Shown here: in pieces, positions 1 to 7,209 of the stretch
How positions within the stretch are numbered: the first letter of the stretch is position 1
Layout of the letters: every line of letters starts with the position of its first letter
Assembly (NCBI GenBank): GCA_030425615.1
Contig: JAUIAI010000035.1
Coordinates: 1-10,418, forward strand
Length of the DNA: 10,418 bases
From: Gammaproteobacteria bacterium
GTDB taxonomy: Bacteria > Pseudomonadota > Gammaproteobacteria > Burkholderiales > Burkholderiaceae_E
Reading direction: 5' to 3'
Made by a program: the position numbers and the translations under genes
The notes under the pieces: generated by a model
What the model was told of the DNA's origin: nothing
The model's input: the letters and a program-made list of their open reading frames with translations, nothing else
Database searches by the model: none

Positions 1-626
1 ACGAGACGCAGCTCACGTATCGCGATACGGGCCAGGAGTGCCCGCGCTTCGTCGCCGACGATGCGCTCGCCCCGGGTGACGTGTTCGAGGCCGGCGGTCT
101 GCGTTGGGAAGTACATGCGGCACCCGGCCACGATCCGCTCTCCCTCATCTTCTTCGCACCGGCCCGGCGCCTGCTGATCTCGGCGGACGCGCTCTGGCGA
201 CACGGCTTCGGCATCATCTTCCCCGAGCTCGTGGACGAGTCGGGCTTTCGCGAGCAGCAGGATCTCCTGAAGGTGATCGACGCACTCGCACCGCGTCAGG
301 TGCTCCCGGGCCACGGCCCGCGCTTCACCGAGGTGGACCTGGCGATCGAGGAGGCGCGCGCACGCCTGGCCGCCCTGCAGGCCGACCCCGTTCGGAATTG
401 CCGCAGCGCGATGCGCGCGCTCGTGGTGTTCCGCATGCTGGCCCTGGACGCGACCAGCCGCGACGAACTGCAGGCACTCCTGGAGAACGCGGGGATCATG
501 GCCCGGGCCGCCGAGAAGATGGGCCGCAGCCTGAGTCAGGCCATCGACGAGGCGGTCGAATCCCTGCTGACCGGAGGACAGCTCAGGCGCCGCCCGGATG
601 GCCGGCTGGAGATCGCCGGGCGTTAG
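1..626 (+). CDS. MBL-fold metallo-hydrolase, 3' part (5' end outside window)
   Basis: This is the C-terminal 207 codons of a metallo-beta-lactamase-superfamily hydrolase. The frame (first full codon at position 3) is open to the window edge, so the start lies upstream. The GTG at 81 is internal, because coding sequence continues before it. Visible metal-site motifs are HAAPGHDP (near visible residue 43, the third His motif), ISADALW (bridging Asp) and VLPGHGPRF (last His). The HxHxDH motif would lie upstream and is not visible. After the catalytic fold, about 75 residues look helical and wing-like, ending QLRRRPDGRLEIAG, as in LACTB2-like or glyoxalase-II-like hydrolases with a C-terminal winged helix. 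The substrate cannot be read from sequence; a thioester or lactone is plausible given the CoA-related neighbours. It converges on the thioesterase gene with a 20-base gap. Confidence 0.85.
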   Translation, partial: ETQLTYRDTGQECPRFVADDALAPGDVFEAGGLRWEVHAAPGHDPLSLIFFAPARRLLISADALWRHGFGIIFPELVDESGFREQQDLLKVIDALAPRQVLPGHGPRFTEVDLAIEEARARLAALQADPVRNCRSAMRALVVFRMLALDATSRDELQALLENAGIMARAAEKMGRSLSQAIDEAVESLLTGGQLRRRPDGRLEIAGR

Positions 627-646
627 TGAATCTGAAGTTCGCGGCC

Positions 647-1114
647 CTAGCGGGCTGTGCCGGATGCCGTCATGAGCGCATCCACCGCTTCACGGAAGTG
701 ATCCGGGATCTCCAGAGCGGCGAGGCGTCCGCCCTCCTCCGGCAGCTTCACGCCGATGAACCGCGTCTGCCATCCCTCCGCGAGCAACGTGTCGCCACGC
801 ATCACGCGATGCTCGAGAAGGAATACCTTCCGGCGCCACTCGCTGACCCTCGTGCGCAGGACGAGCTCTTCGTCGAAGGTGGCGGGTTTCAGAAAACGGG
901 CGCCGGCCTCGGCGATCGGATAACCCACCCATCCGCGGTGGGCACGAACGTCGGGCATGGCGTAACCGGCGGCCGCGCACATGCCGTGCGTGGCACGGTC
1001 GAACCACCGGTAGAAGTTGGGGAAGAAGACGATGCCGGCGGGATCGCATTCGCCGAACTCGACGGTGAACGGTACGTCGAAACTTCCCTGCCATGCCTTG
1101 TCGGGCGCATTCAT
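647..1114 (-). CDS. Acyl-CoA thioesterase, 4-hydroxybenzoyl-CoA thioesterase (4HBT) family
   Basis: The product is a 155-residue single hotdog domain, the usual length for the 4HBT/YbgC family. The N-terminal catalytic signature EFGECDPAGIVFFPNF is intact. Asp24 sits where the nucleophile or general base lies in the Pseudomonas 4-hydroxybenzoyl-CoA thioesterase. It is followed by the hotdog helix (FYRWFDRATHGM) and the strands ELVLRTRVSEW and VFLLEHRVMRG. It should hydrolyse an aromatic or short acyl-CoA to free acid and CoA in the cytoplasm, probably to recycle CoA from dead-end intermediates. It is last in the five-gene operon, 14 bases after iorB. The reading frame stays open far upstream inside iorB, but the ATG at 1114 with an AGG-type ribosome site just before it gives the correct family N-terminus. 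The exact substrate is inferred. Confidence 0.9.
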   Translation of the reverse strand: MNAPDKAWQGSFDVPFTVEFGECDPAGIVFFPNFYRWFDRATHGMCAAAGYAMPDVRAHRGWVGYPIAEAGARFLKPATFDEELVLRTRVSEWRRKVFLLEHRVMRGDTLLAEGWQTRFIGVKLPEEGGRLAALEIPDHFREAVDALMTASGTAR

Positions 1115-1128
1115 GGGTCTGACCTGTC

Positions 1129-2790
1129 TCAGGATGTCACATCGGCGCGCGGACGCCGGCGCGGGATGATGCGGATGGGCTGTGCGACGGGTTCGGGCGC
1201 GGGCAGGCCCAGTTCGCCGGCGAGCGCGATCCCGGCGGCATCCGCGCGCGCCGCTGAAACGGCACGGCGGATCGCCGCGGCCCGCTGCGCCGGTGGCTCG
1301 GAGCCCGCACCCTCGATGCGATGCTCGAGCACCTGAAGGAAGTGCGCCCGGCCACGGGCGTGCGTGTCGCTGTAACCCTTGACCAGCGAGGGCGCCTGCG
1401 CGATTGCCGCCGCAAGATCGTGATCGACCCGCAGCGCGGCCGTCAGGGAATCCGCCCATCGCGCGATCAGGGCCGACTCCTCCGCGAAGCGGGTGCCGCG
1501 CCGACGCCAGCGGCGCATGCCCGCGAGCAGGCGCATCGCCAGCAGGCCGCCGACGCCGGTCGTTTCCAGACGCAGGCCACGGCCCAGCGCCTGCCAGCCG
1601 CGACGCGCCGCCAGACGGTGCAACGCCCGCGCCGGGGCCGGGGGTAACACGGCGACGATCTCCTCGACCCCGGGCTTGAGATAGTCCCAGGTCCGGACCA
1701 CACCTCCGGCGCCGCCGGTCGCCTGGCTCTCGAGGTCCGTGAAGCGCTGATGCCGGATCTTCAGATCGGCCACACGGATCACATCCTCGTAGGCCATCCA
1801 GCGCGCAAGCTGACGCGCAGCCTCGACCGAAACCGGCAGCTCCGGCGAGGCACCCGGGTGCTGTCGCTCGACGTCCGCCCACCCGAGGACGCGGTCGCGG
1901 AACACGGCGGCGTAGGCATCGTCCTGGTAGTCGCGCAACCGGGCCTCGCCGATCGCCAGCATCCGCACCAGGCCTGCCGGGCGGCCGTCGTCCGCGCCCG
2001 CGACCCCGGATGTCCGTCCCGGTTCCGTCGGCGGGGCGTCGCCGACGACGGAACCGGGGGGCTCCGGAGTCGACGGCGGGCCCAGAACCTCGGTGATACG
2101 CGCCGACTCGGCACGATCGCTCGCGGCGCGGGCCTCGTCCAGCCCCTCCTGGACCGCCTGGGCGCCGAGTTCGAAACCGCGCAGGCTCGCCTCGACGCCA
2201 CGCGTCCCCGCGCGAATCACGTCCTCGCAGACCCCGCGTGAAAGGGACAGTCTGCCACTGGCGTGAATGGCGCCGAACATCACGGCCGAAATGACCGTGC
2301 CGGCGTCACGCGCAAGCGACTGCATGTCGAAATCCACGACCCGTCCGGCCGCCGCGCGCACCTTGGCGAGCAGGCTCTCGGAACTCAGCCGGCCATCCGC
2401 GGGCGCCGATTTCTCCGCCACGGTGTGCGCGCGCGAGCGCGAGGCCAGCACGAGCGTCCGCTCCGGATCCGGCAGTCCGCGCTCCGCGGCCCGCGCCGCC
2501 TCCAGCAGCTCCGACGACACCAGCAGATCGAGATCACCCGCCATGGGCGACAGACAGAGCACGGGCTCCTGGCCGCCGAGGCGGTCGCGATCGACCGGCA
2601 GCCACTCGACGTAGTAGGAGGTGGCGCCGGTCCTTTGCGCCACCCCGGGGATGGAGGTCGATTGCACGACATGCCCTGTCCGCAATCCGGCCTCGACCAA
2701 CCAGCGTGCGAGCACGCCGCCGCCCTCGCCGCCGAGCGCCAGAATCAGGACCTTGACCGGCGCGACATCGCCGCCCTCGACGCGCTTCAT
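1129..2790 (-). CDS. iorB: Indolepyruvate ferredoxin oxidoreductase beta subunit, long form with C-terminal helical domain
   Basis: The product is 553 residues. Residues 12-215 form the 2-oxoacid:acceptor oxidoreductase gamma-type domain, with a glycine-rich loop (LGGEGGG, 19-25) and the family stretch IPGVAQRTGAT (47-57). A Pro/Gly-rich linker (about 236-272) follows. The C-terminal region (about 280-490) contains MAYEDVIRVADLKIR and KGYSDTHARG, resembling the DUF6537 domain of long IorB proteins. Classical archaeal IorB is only about 200 residues. With IorA it should convert an aryl-2-oxoacid plus CoA to aryl-acetyl-CoA, CO2 and reduced ferredoxin. The ATG at 2790 overlaps the iorA stop as ATGA and has GAGGG seven bases upstream within iorA, so translation is probably coupled. 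The substrate could be indolepyruvate, phenylpyruvate or a related oxoacid. Confidence 0.9.
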   Translation of the reverse strand: MKRVEGGDVAPVKVLILALGGEGGGVLARWLVEAGLRTGHVVQSTSIPGVAQRTGATSYYVEWLPVDRDRLGGQEPVLCLSPMAGDLDLLVSSELLEAARAAERGLPDPERTLVLASRSRAHTVAEKSAPADGRLSSESLLAKVRAAAGRVVDFDMQSLARDAGTVISAVMFGAIHASGRLSLSRGVCEDVIRAGTRGVEASLRGFELGAQAVQEGLDEARAASDRAESARITEVLGPPSTPEPPGSVVGDAPPTEPGRTSGVAGADDGRPAGLVRMLAIGEARLRDYQDDAYAAVFRDRVLGWADVERQHPGASPELPVSVEAARQLARWMAYEDVIRVADLKIRHQRFTDLESQATGGAGGVVRTWDYLKPGVEEIVAVLPPAPARALHRLAARRGWQALGRGLRLETTGVGGLLAMRLLAGMRRWRRRGTRFAEESALIARWADSLTAALRVDHDLAAAIAQAPSLVKGYSDTHARGRAHFLQVLEHRIEGAGSEPPAQRAAAIRRAVSAARADAAGIALAGELGLPAPEPVAQPIRIIPRRRPRADVTS

Positions 2791-4946
2791 ACCGATGCCC
2801 TCGGCCCGGTGGCGAGCAGATCGCGCAACCAGCGCGCGAGGCGATCGCGCTGACGGTCGAACCAGGACGGATTGCGCACCCATTCGCTGCGGTAGAAGCT
2901 CGGGCAGAGCGTCGCCGCGTGGGCATTCTCACCGCAGAGACCGCATCCCACGCACTGATCGGACACGCTGGCGACCGGGTCGGGCTTGAGCGGATCACCC
3001 GAGTCCGCCACCCCGAGCGCGGGGCAGCCGGAGATCCGAATGCATGCATGATCTCCGCTGCACACGTTGGCGTCGATACCGAAGCGGGTCTTGACCGTGC
3101 GCTCTCCGCGGGAGAGCGCCTGGGCCAGCATCGGTCGAAGCCGCCGCTGCCGCTCGAGCTGGCATTCGCCTTCCGCGATGATCACCTTCAGGCCCGGCTC
3201 GGGATCCGTGAACGCCTCGGTGAGCGTACGCTTCATCTCAGCGACGCGGTACGTGTGCACGGACCGCAGCCAGCTGACGCCGAGGCCTCGCAAGGTGTTC
3301 TCGATGGTTCGCTCGGTATGGGTCGCGCTGCCCTCTCGCGCCCGGCGCCGCCGGCTGCCGTCCGGCGTGGAGATCACCTCCTGCGTGCCGGTGGCCGACG
3401 TGTATCCGTTCTTCATGATCAACAGCACGCCGTCGCCCTTGTTCAGCAGGTTCGACGTCACGCCGGAGAGCAGGCCGTTGTGCCAGAAGCCGCCGTCGCC
3501 CATGACGGCCAGGGGTCTGGCCCCGGACAACGGCGACACGCCCGCGGCGCTGGCCAGGCTCATGCCGTAGCCGAGGATCGAGTTGCCCATGGAGAAAGGC
3601 GCGAAGGTGGCGAAGGCATGGCAACCGATGTCGGCGGCGATGTGCGTGGGGCCGACGCTCTCGCGTACCTGCTTGAGCGCGGCGAAGACGGGCCTTTCCG
3701 GACAGCCGACACAGAACGTCGGCGGCCTCGGCGGCAGCGGCCCCGACGCGGCCTTCGCGGCGTCCTCGCGCCGGACCTGGACGGCCTGCAGGGTCTCCCG
3801 GGCGCCGGCCACCGATGCGGATCCTTCGCGGGCATCCAGAAACGCGACGAGCCCGCGCAGAATGGATTCCGTGTCGAGTTCGCCTGCCATGGGCAGCATG
3901 TCCTTGCCGTACAGCCGGCACTCGGTCGACGCCCGGCGCAGCATGTTCGACACCGCCTGCTCGATGTACTCCGGCTGGCCCTCCTCGACGACAAGCACGG
4001 TTCGACCGCGACAGAAGGTCTCGATCTGTTCGGGTACGAGCGGGTGCACCACGTTCAGACACAGCACGGGCACCTGCGGACGACCGAAGCCGTCGGCGAG
4101 ATCGAGATGCTGCAACGCGCGCACGAGGTTGTTGTAGAGGCCGCCCTGCACGATGATGCCGAGGTCGTCGCGCGGGCCCTCGAAGACCTCGTTGAGCCCG
4201 CGTTCGACGATGAACCGGCGCGCTGCCGGCAGTCGGACGTCCGCCTTGAGCTTCTCCTGCGCGAACGTCGCCGGCGGATGCGCGAGCCGGTCGTAGTCGA
4301 AGCCCGCCGGCGCCCGCAGGGGCTCGCGGGTCGAGATCGCGGGAGCCTTGTTGTCGCGACAGACGAACGAGCCGCGCACGTGACAGGCCCGGATCCGCAG
4401 CTCGAGAAAGACGGGGGTGTTCGACGCCTCGGACAGTTCGAAACCCTGCTCGACCAGGCGGACGATGTTCTGCAGCGAGGGGCGCGGGTCGAGGAGCCAG
4501 ATCGAGGATTTCAGCGCGTAGGCGTGCGTGCGTTCCTGGATGACGCTCGCGCCCTCGCCGTAGTCTTCGCCGACGACGATCAGCGCCCCGCCCATCACGC
4601 CGGGCGAACTGAGGTTCGACAGCGCGTCGGCGGCCACGTTGGTGCCGACGATCGATTTCCAGGTGACCGCCCCGCGCACCGGGTAGTTGATCGACGCCCC
4701 GAGCATGGCCGCCGCCGAAGCCTCGTTGGTACAGGCCTCGACATGCACGCCGAGCGTGTCCATCAGCTCGCGCGCCTGAACCATCACATCGAGCAGATGC
4801 GATACCGGCGCACCCTGGTAGCCGCCGACGTAAGACACGCCCGACTGCAACAGGGCCTTGGTGACCGCCAGGATGCCTTCGCCGTGGAACACCTCGCCGG
4901 CGCCGAGCTTCAGGGATTCGATCTCTTCGGTGAACGCGACTTCCAT
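2787..4946 (-). CDS. iorA: Indolepyruvate ferredoxin oxidoreductase alpha subunit (TPP-dependent)
   Basis: The product is 719 residues. The order is an N-terminal pyrimidine-binding domain (about 15-200, with GGYQGAPVSHLLD and EACTNEASA), a middle transketolase-C-like domain (about 255-395), a TPP-binding domain starting at FCVGCPERP (411-419), and a C-terminal ferredoxin-like segment. The TPP/magnesium motif is GDGGF (483-487), with its closing Asn at KNGYTSATG (512-520). The C-terminal cysteines are 629, 635 and 641, then 665, 668, 671 and 681, seven rather than the eight of a standard two-cluster ferredoxin. It catalyses decarboxylation of an aryl-2-oxoacid and passes electrons through iron-sulfur clusters. 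The gene lies 55 bases after the PaaY-like gene and overlaps iorB by four bases. No clear Shine-Dalgarno precedes ATG 4946. The open frame upstream lies inside the PaaY-like gene and has no family similarity. Confidence 0.93.
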   Translation of the reverse strand: MEVAFTEEIESLKLGAGEVFHGEGILAVTKALLQSGVSYVGGYQGAPVSHLLDVMVQARELMDTLGVHVEACTNEASAAAMLGASINYPVRGAVTWKSIVGTNVAADALSNLSSPGVMGGALIVVGEDYGEGASVIQERTHAYALKSSIWLLDPRPSLQNIVRLVEQGFELSEASNTPVFLELRIRACHVRGSFVCRDNKAPAISTREPLRAPAGFDYDRLAHPPATFAQEKLKADVRLPAARRFIVERGLNEVFEGPRDDLGIIVQGGLYNNLVRALQHLDLADGFGRPQVPVLCLNVVHPLVPEQIETFCRGRTVLVVEEGQPEYIEQAVSNMLRRASTECRLYGKDMLPMAGELDTESILRGLVAFLDAREGSASVAGARETLQAVQVRREDAAKAASGPLPPRPPTFCVGCPERPVFAALKQVRESVGPTHIAADIGCHAFATFAPFSMGNSILGYGMSLASAAGVSPLSGARPLAVMGDGGFWHNGLLSGVTSNLLNKGDGVLLIMKNGYTSATGTQEVISTPDGSRRRRAREGSATHTERTIENTLRGLGVSWLRSVHTYRVAEMKRTLTEAFTDPEPGLKVIIAEGECQLERQRRLRPMLAQALSRGERTVKTRFGIDANVCSGDHACIRISGCPALGVADSGDPLKPDPVASVSDQCVGCGLCGENAHAATLCPSFYRSEWVRNPSWFDRQRDRLARWLRDLLATGPRASV

Positions 4947-5001
4947 CTCGGATACGGTGTCGGTGACGAAACGCGGGCCGGCCCGGCCCGGGGGTGGCGG
5001 C

Positions 5002-5616
5002 TCAGCGCGGCCATCGGGTGCGGGGGCGGTCGGGTTCGGGCGCGGCGAGCGGCTCGGCTTGCACCAGGCCGGCCAGACATCTCGCCGCCAGCTCCACATA
5101 GCCGTCGGTGCCACGGCCCTTGCCGGCGATGTCGCGCTCGGAGAGTTCGCGCACGACGCGACCCGGGACACCCGCCCAGAGCACGCGCGGCGGCACCTCG
5201 CCGCCGATCTTGACCAGGCTCATCGCGCCGAGGATCGACTGCTCACCGACCCGGGCCCGGTCGAGCACCACGGCGTTCATGCCGACGAGGACATCCCGGC
5301 CGATGTGGGCCCCGTGCACGATCGCGCCGTGCCCGATGTGCGCCCGCGGCTCGAGCACGCAGTCGAAGTCCGGCAACGAATGGACCGTGCAGTTGTCCTG
5401 CACGTTGCATTCGTCGCGCAGTTCGATGCGGCCGAAGTCGCCCCGCAGCACGGCATTGCCGCCGATGTAGCAGCGCGGACCGACGATCACGTCGCCGATC
5501 AGCACCGCCGACGGATGCACATAGGCGCTCGGGTCGATGACCGGGCAGACGCCCTCGAAGGCCCAGACCACGGGACGCTCCTGCGGCCCTGAGGTTTCCG
5601 GATCGCCGGCCGTCAT
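5002..5616 (-). CDS. PaaY-like gamma-class hexapeptide-repeat protein (thioesterase / carbonic anhydrase fold)
   Basis: The product is 204 residues, a left-handed beta-helix of hexapeptide repeats from about residue 25 to 150 followed by a C-terminal helix. The text closely follows E. coli PaaY/CaiE as I remember it: YVHPSAVLIGDV, LRGDFGRIEL, VQDNCTVHS, HIGHGAIVHG, LVGMNAVV and RELSERD, with a tail rich in Glu, Pro and Arg. The three gamma-class metal ligands are present as His79, His96 and His101. PaaY is a trimeric thioesterase that rescues CoA from a dead-end ring-opened intermediate of phenylacetate degradation. Gamma carbonic anhydrases share the fold, so automatic annotation may choose that name. 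The start ATG at 5616 overlaps the SDR stop as ATGA, and the ribosome site is weak (AGGG ten bases away), so coupling is likely. CoA-thioester function is inferred from similarity and from the operon. Confidence 0.88.
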   Translation of the reverse strand: MTAGDPETSGPQERPVVWAFEGVCPVIDPSAYVHPSAVLIGDVIVGPRCYIGGNAVLRGDFGRIELRDECNVQDNCTVHSLPDFDCVLEPRAHIGHGAIVHGAHIGRDVLVGMNAVVLDRARVGEQSILGAMSLVKIGGEVPPRVLWAGVPGRVVRELSERDIAGKGRGTDGYVELAARCLAGLVQAEPLAAPEPDRPRTRWPR

Positions 5617-6515
5617 GTGCGCTGCGCCCTGTCCTTGGCGTTCTGCGCCTCGATGCGCTCACGCGCCTCGCGCCACTGGTCGTCGCTCCACTCGCGCAGC
5701 TCGAAGAAGTTGCCTCCGTTGGCGAGATAACCGGCACCGTCCATGTGGATGAGCTGACCGCTGAGCCAGTCACAGCCGTCCGACATCAGGAAGGTGGCCA
5801 GGTTCTGCAGTTCGCTCATCTGCCCGGCACGGCCCTGTGGATTGCGCCGGGCCGACCTCGCCCCCGGTTCCTCGCCCGGATTCAGGCGCTTGCTCATGCC
5901 TTCCGTGGGAATCTCGCCCGGGCCGATGGCGTTCAGCCGGATTCCGTGGCGCCCCCATTCCGTGGCGAGCGAGCGGGTCATGGTGGCGATACCCGCCTTG
6001 CTCATGGCCGACGGAACCACATAGGGCCCCCCGTTCTCCACCCATGTCACGATGATCGACATCACGTGCTTCATGGGCTGGCCGGGCTGCCAGCCGCCCG
6101 CGGCCCTGGCCTGCTCGATCCAGCGCCGGCCGACGGCGTGCGTGACATAGAAGGTGCCGTGGAAGACGATGTTCGCAATGGCGTCGAAGCCGCGTGGCGA
6201 CAACGCCTCGGTGGGGCTGATGAAGTTGCCCGCCGCATTGTTGACCAGACCGTCGAGTCCGCCCGTGGCGAACAGGTCCTCGACCATGGCGTCCACCGCC
6301 TGGGCATCCCGGATGTCCAGTCCGTAGGTCTTCACGCGGCCGGGCCGGTCGCCGCACATCTGCGCCGCCGCCTCGTCCAGAACCCCCTTGCGGCGACCGC
6401 AGATGGCCAGCTCGGCACCGAGCGACAGGAAGTGTTCGCCCATGGCGCGACCCAGACCCGTGCCTCCCCCGGTGATCAGGAAGCGCTTGCCCGCGAGCAG
6501 ATCGGATTGGAACAT
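5613..6515 (-). CDS. Short-chain dehydrogenase/reductase, 2,4-dienoyl-CoA reductase-like
   Basis: The product is a 300-residue Rossmann-fold SDR. The cofactor loop is TGGGTGLG (15-22), the cofactor-stabilising motif is NNAAGNF (92-98), and the segment EWGRHGIRLNAIGPGEIPTEG (187-206, split around the conserved PG) matches the mitochondrial/peroxisomal 2,4-dienoyl-CoA reductase (DECR) group. So does the C-terminus (SGQLIHMDGAGYL, then a helix). These use NADPH to reduce unsaturated CoA thioesters. Compared with remembered human DECR1, Ser169 and Lys173 match Ser210 and Lys214. The Tyr199 position is Trp158 and the Asn148 position is His119. Tyr165 is nearby but off register. The reaction may therefore differ. 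It is the first gene of the five-gene operon, with GGAGA six bases before ATG 6515. Confidence 0.88.
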   Translation of the reverse strand: MFQSDLLAGKRFLITGGGTGLGRAMGEHFLSLGAELAICGRRKGVLDEAAAQMCGDRPGRVKTYGLDIRDAQAVDAMVEDLFATGGLDGLVNNAAGNFISPTEALSPRGFDAIANIVFHGTFYVTHAVGRRWIEQARAAGGWQPGQPMKHVMSIIVTWVENGGPYVVPSAMSKAGIATMTRSLATEWGRHGIRLNAIGPGEIPTEGMSKRLNPGEEPGARSARRNPQGRAGQMSELQNLATFLMSDGCDWLSGQLIHMDGAGYLANGGNFFELREWSDDQWREARERIEAQNAKDRAQRT

Positions 6516-6582
6516 CGCAAGTCTCCAGTTCTGTTGGGCGGGTATTCGTGGCAGCCCGCCGGCTGCCGGTATGTTAGCCCTC
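6516..6582. promoter_or_regulatory. Divergent intergenic region with a perfect palindrome
   Basis: These 67 bases separate the SDR operon from the FMN reductase gene and must hold the promoter of at least one of them. Positions 6550-6567 form a perfect inverted repeat, GGCAGCC-CGCC-GGCTGCC. On the plus strand a possible -35 (TTCGTG, 6545-6550) and -10 (TATGTT, 6570-6575) lie 19 bases apart with the palindrome in the spacer. That layout resembles MerR-type operators but could be chance in GC-rich DNA. No convincing minus-strand promoter was found. Confidence 0.35.
6522..6526 (-). promoter_or_regulatory. Ribosome binding site of the SDR gene
   Basis: On the minus strand GGAGA lies six bases before ATG 6515. 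It sets the SDR start there rather than at the upstream in-frame ATGs of the longer open frame, which would run into the divergent FMN reductase gene. Confidence 0.65.
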
Positions 6583-7158
6583 ATGGACACCATTCTCTGC
6601 TTTGCCGCGAGTCTGCGCGAGGACTCCCTCAACAAGAAGCTGGCGCGCGCCGCCGCCGTCAGCGCCGGCCGCCAGGGCGCGCACGCGACGTTCGCCGATC
6701 TGCGCGACTACGCCATGCCCATCTACGACGGGGATCTCGAGACCCGCGACGGTGTGCCGGAGGCGGCAGCACGGTTCGCCCGGCTCGTACTCGAACACGA
6801 CGCCCTGCTCATCGCCACGCCCGAGTACAACGGCGGCCCGCCCGCGCTGCTCAAGAACACGCTGGACTGGGTCACCCGGCTGGGTCGCGCCGAGGGCGAG
6901 CCCTCCGGCAAGACCGTCCTCGCCATGCGCCCGACCCTGCTGGTATCGGCCAGCCCGGGTGCCGTCGGCGGCCTGCGGGGCTCGGTGATCACCCGCGCGA
7001 TGCTCGCCCATCTCGGGCTCTGGCTGCTCCCGCAGACCGTGGCCGTGGGCGGCGCCCAGCAGGCCTTCGACGCCGAAGGGGGGCTGGCCGATCCGGAGCG
7101 CGCAAGCCAGCTCGACACGGCGGTCGGCGCGCTGCTCGGCGCCGTGCGCCGGGCCTGA
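6583..7158 (+). CDS. NADPH-dependent FMN reductase / NAD(P)H:quinone reductase (flavodoxin fold)
   Basis: The product is 191 residues, a typical length for the NADPH_dep_FMN_red family (ArsH, ChrR, azoreductase relatives). The FMN phosphate loop is AASLREDSLNKKL (8-20), a variant of the GSxRxxSxN consensus. The flavin-contacting loop TPEYNGG followed by PPALLKNTLDW (79-96) is intact. It should use NAD(P)H to reduce FMN or a quinone, supplying reduced flavin or protecting against quinone stress. ATG 6583 is chosen because it places the first beta strand (DTILCFAAS) correctly. ATG 6571 is in frame and would add four residues. Neither has a recognisable Shine-Dalgarno, and with the possible -10 at 6570-6575 a leaderless transcript is conceivable. 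It is a single gene, divergent from the SDR operon and convergent with gst. Confidence 0.88.
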   Translation: MDTILCFAASLREDSLNKKLARAAAVSAGRQGAHATFADLRDYAMPIYDGDLETRDGVPEAAARFARLVLEHDALLIATPEYNGGPPALLKNTLDWVTRLGRAEGEPSGKTVLAMRPTLLVSASPGAVGGLRGSVITRAMLAHLGLWLLPQTVAVGGAQQAFDAEGGLADPERASQLDTAVGALLGAVRRA

Positions 7159-7209
7159 TCCGGCCTTGTCCCTTCCAGTTCGGGTTCGGGTTCGGGTTCC
7201 GGATCAGGC
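7153..7209. terminator. Possible bidirectional terminator: 11-bp inverted repeat across two convergent stop codons
   Basis: Bases 7153-7163 (GCCTGATCCGG) and 7199-7209 (CCGGATCAGGC) are perfect reverse complements. They contain the stop codons of the FMN reductase and gst genes respectively. The 35-base loop holds a hexamer repeat. No T-tract follows the stem in either direction, so a classical Rho-independent terminator is not shown. Confidence 0.35.
7178..7202. repeat. GTTCGG hexamer tandem repeat
   Basis: Three perfect copies of GTTCGG (7178-7195) are followed by a diverged GTTCCGG. The array lies in the loop of the inverted repeat between the two convergent genes and is non-coding on both strands. 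Confidence 0.7.

Noticed and set aside
627..646. Terminator between the convergent hydrolase and thioesterase genes
   Set aside because: The 20-base gap shows no convincing stem and no T-tract on either strand.
647..1882. A long minus-strand frame that would fuse an N-terminal extension to the thioesterase
   Set aside because: The extra residues come from the wrong frame of iorB. The thioesterase is complete from ATG 1114, so this is not a fusion protein.
2919..5213. A 764-codon open frame on the plus strand opposite iorA
   Set aside because: It is antisense to a strongly conserved gene, has low-complexity Arg/Gly/Ala/His-rich translation and shows no family motif. It is the usual GC-driven shadow frame.
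7166..7202. The hexamer repeat as a coding Asn-Pro repeat or a CRISPR-like array
   Set aside because: It lies between two stop codons, has only three short copies without spacers, and is not part of either gene.
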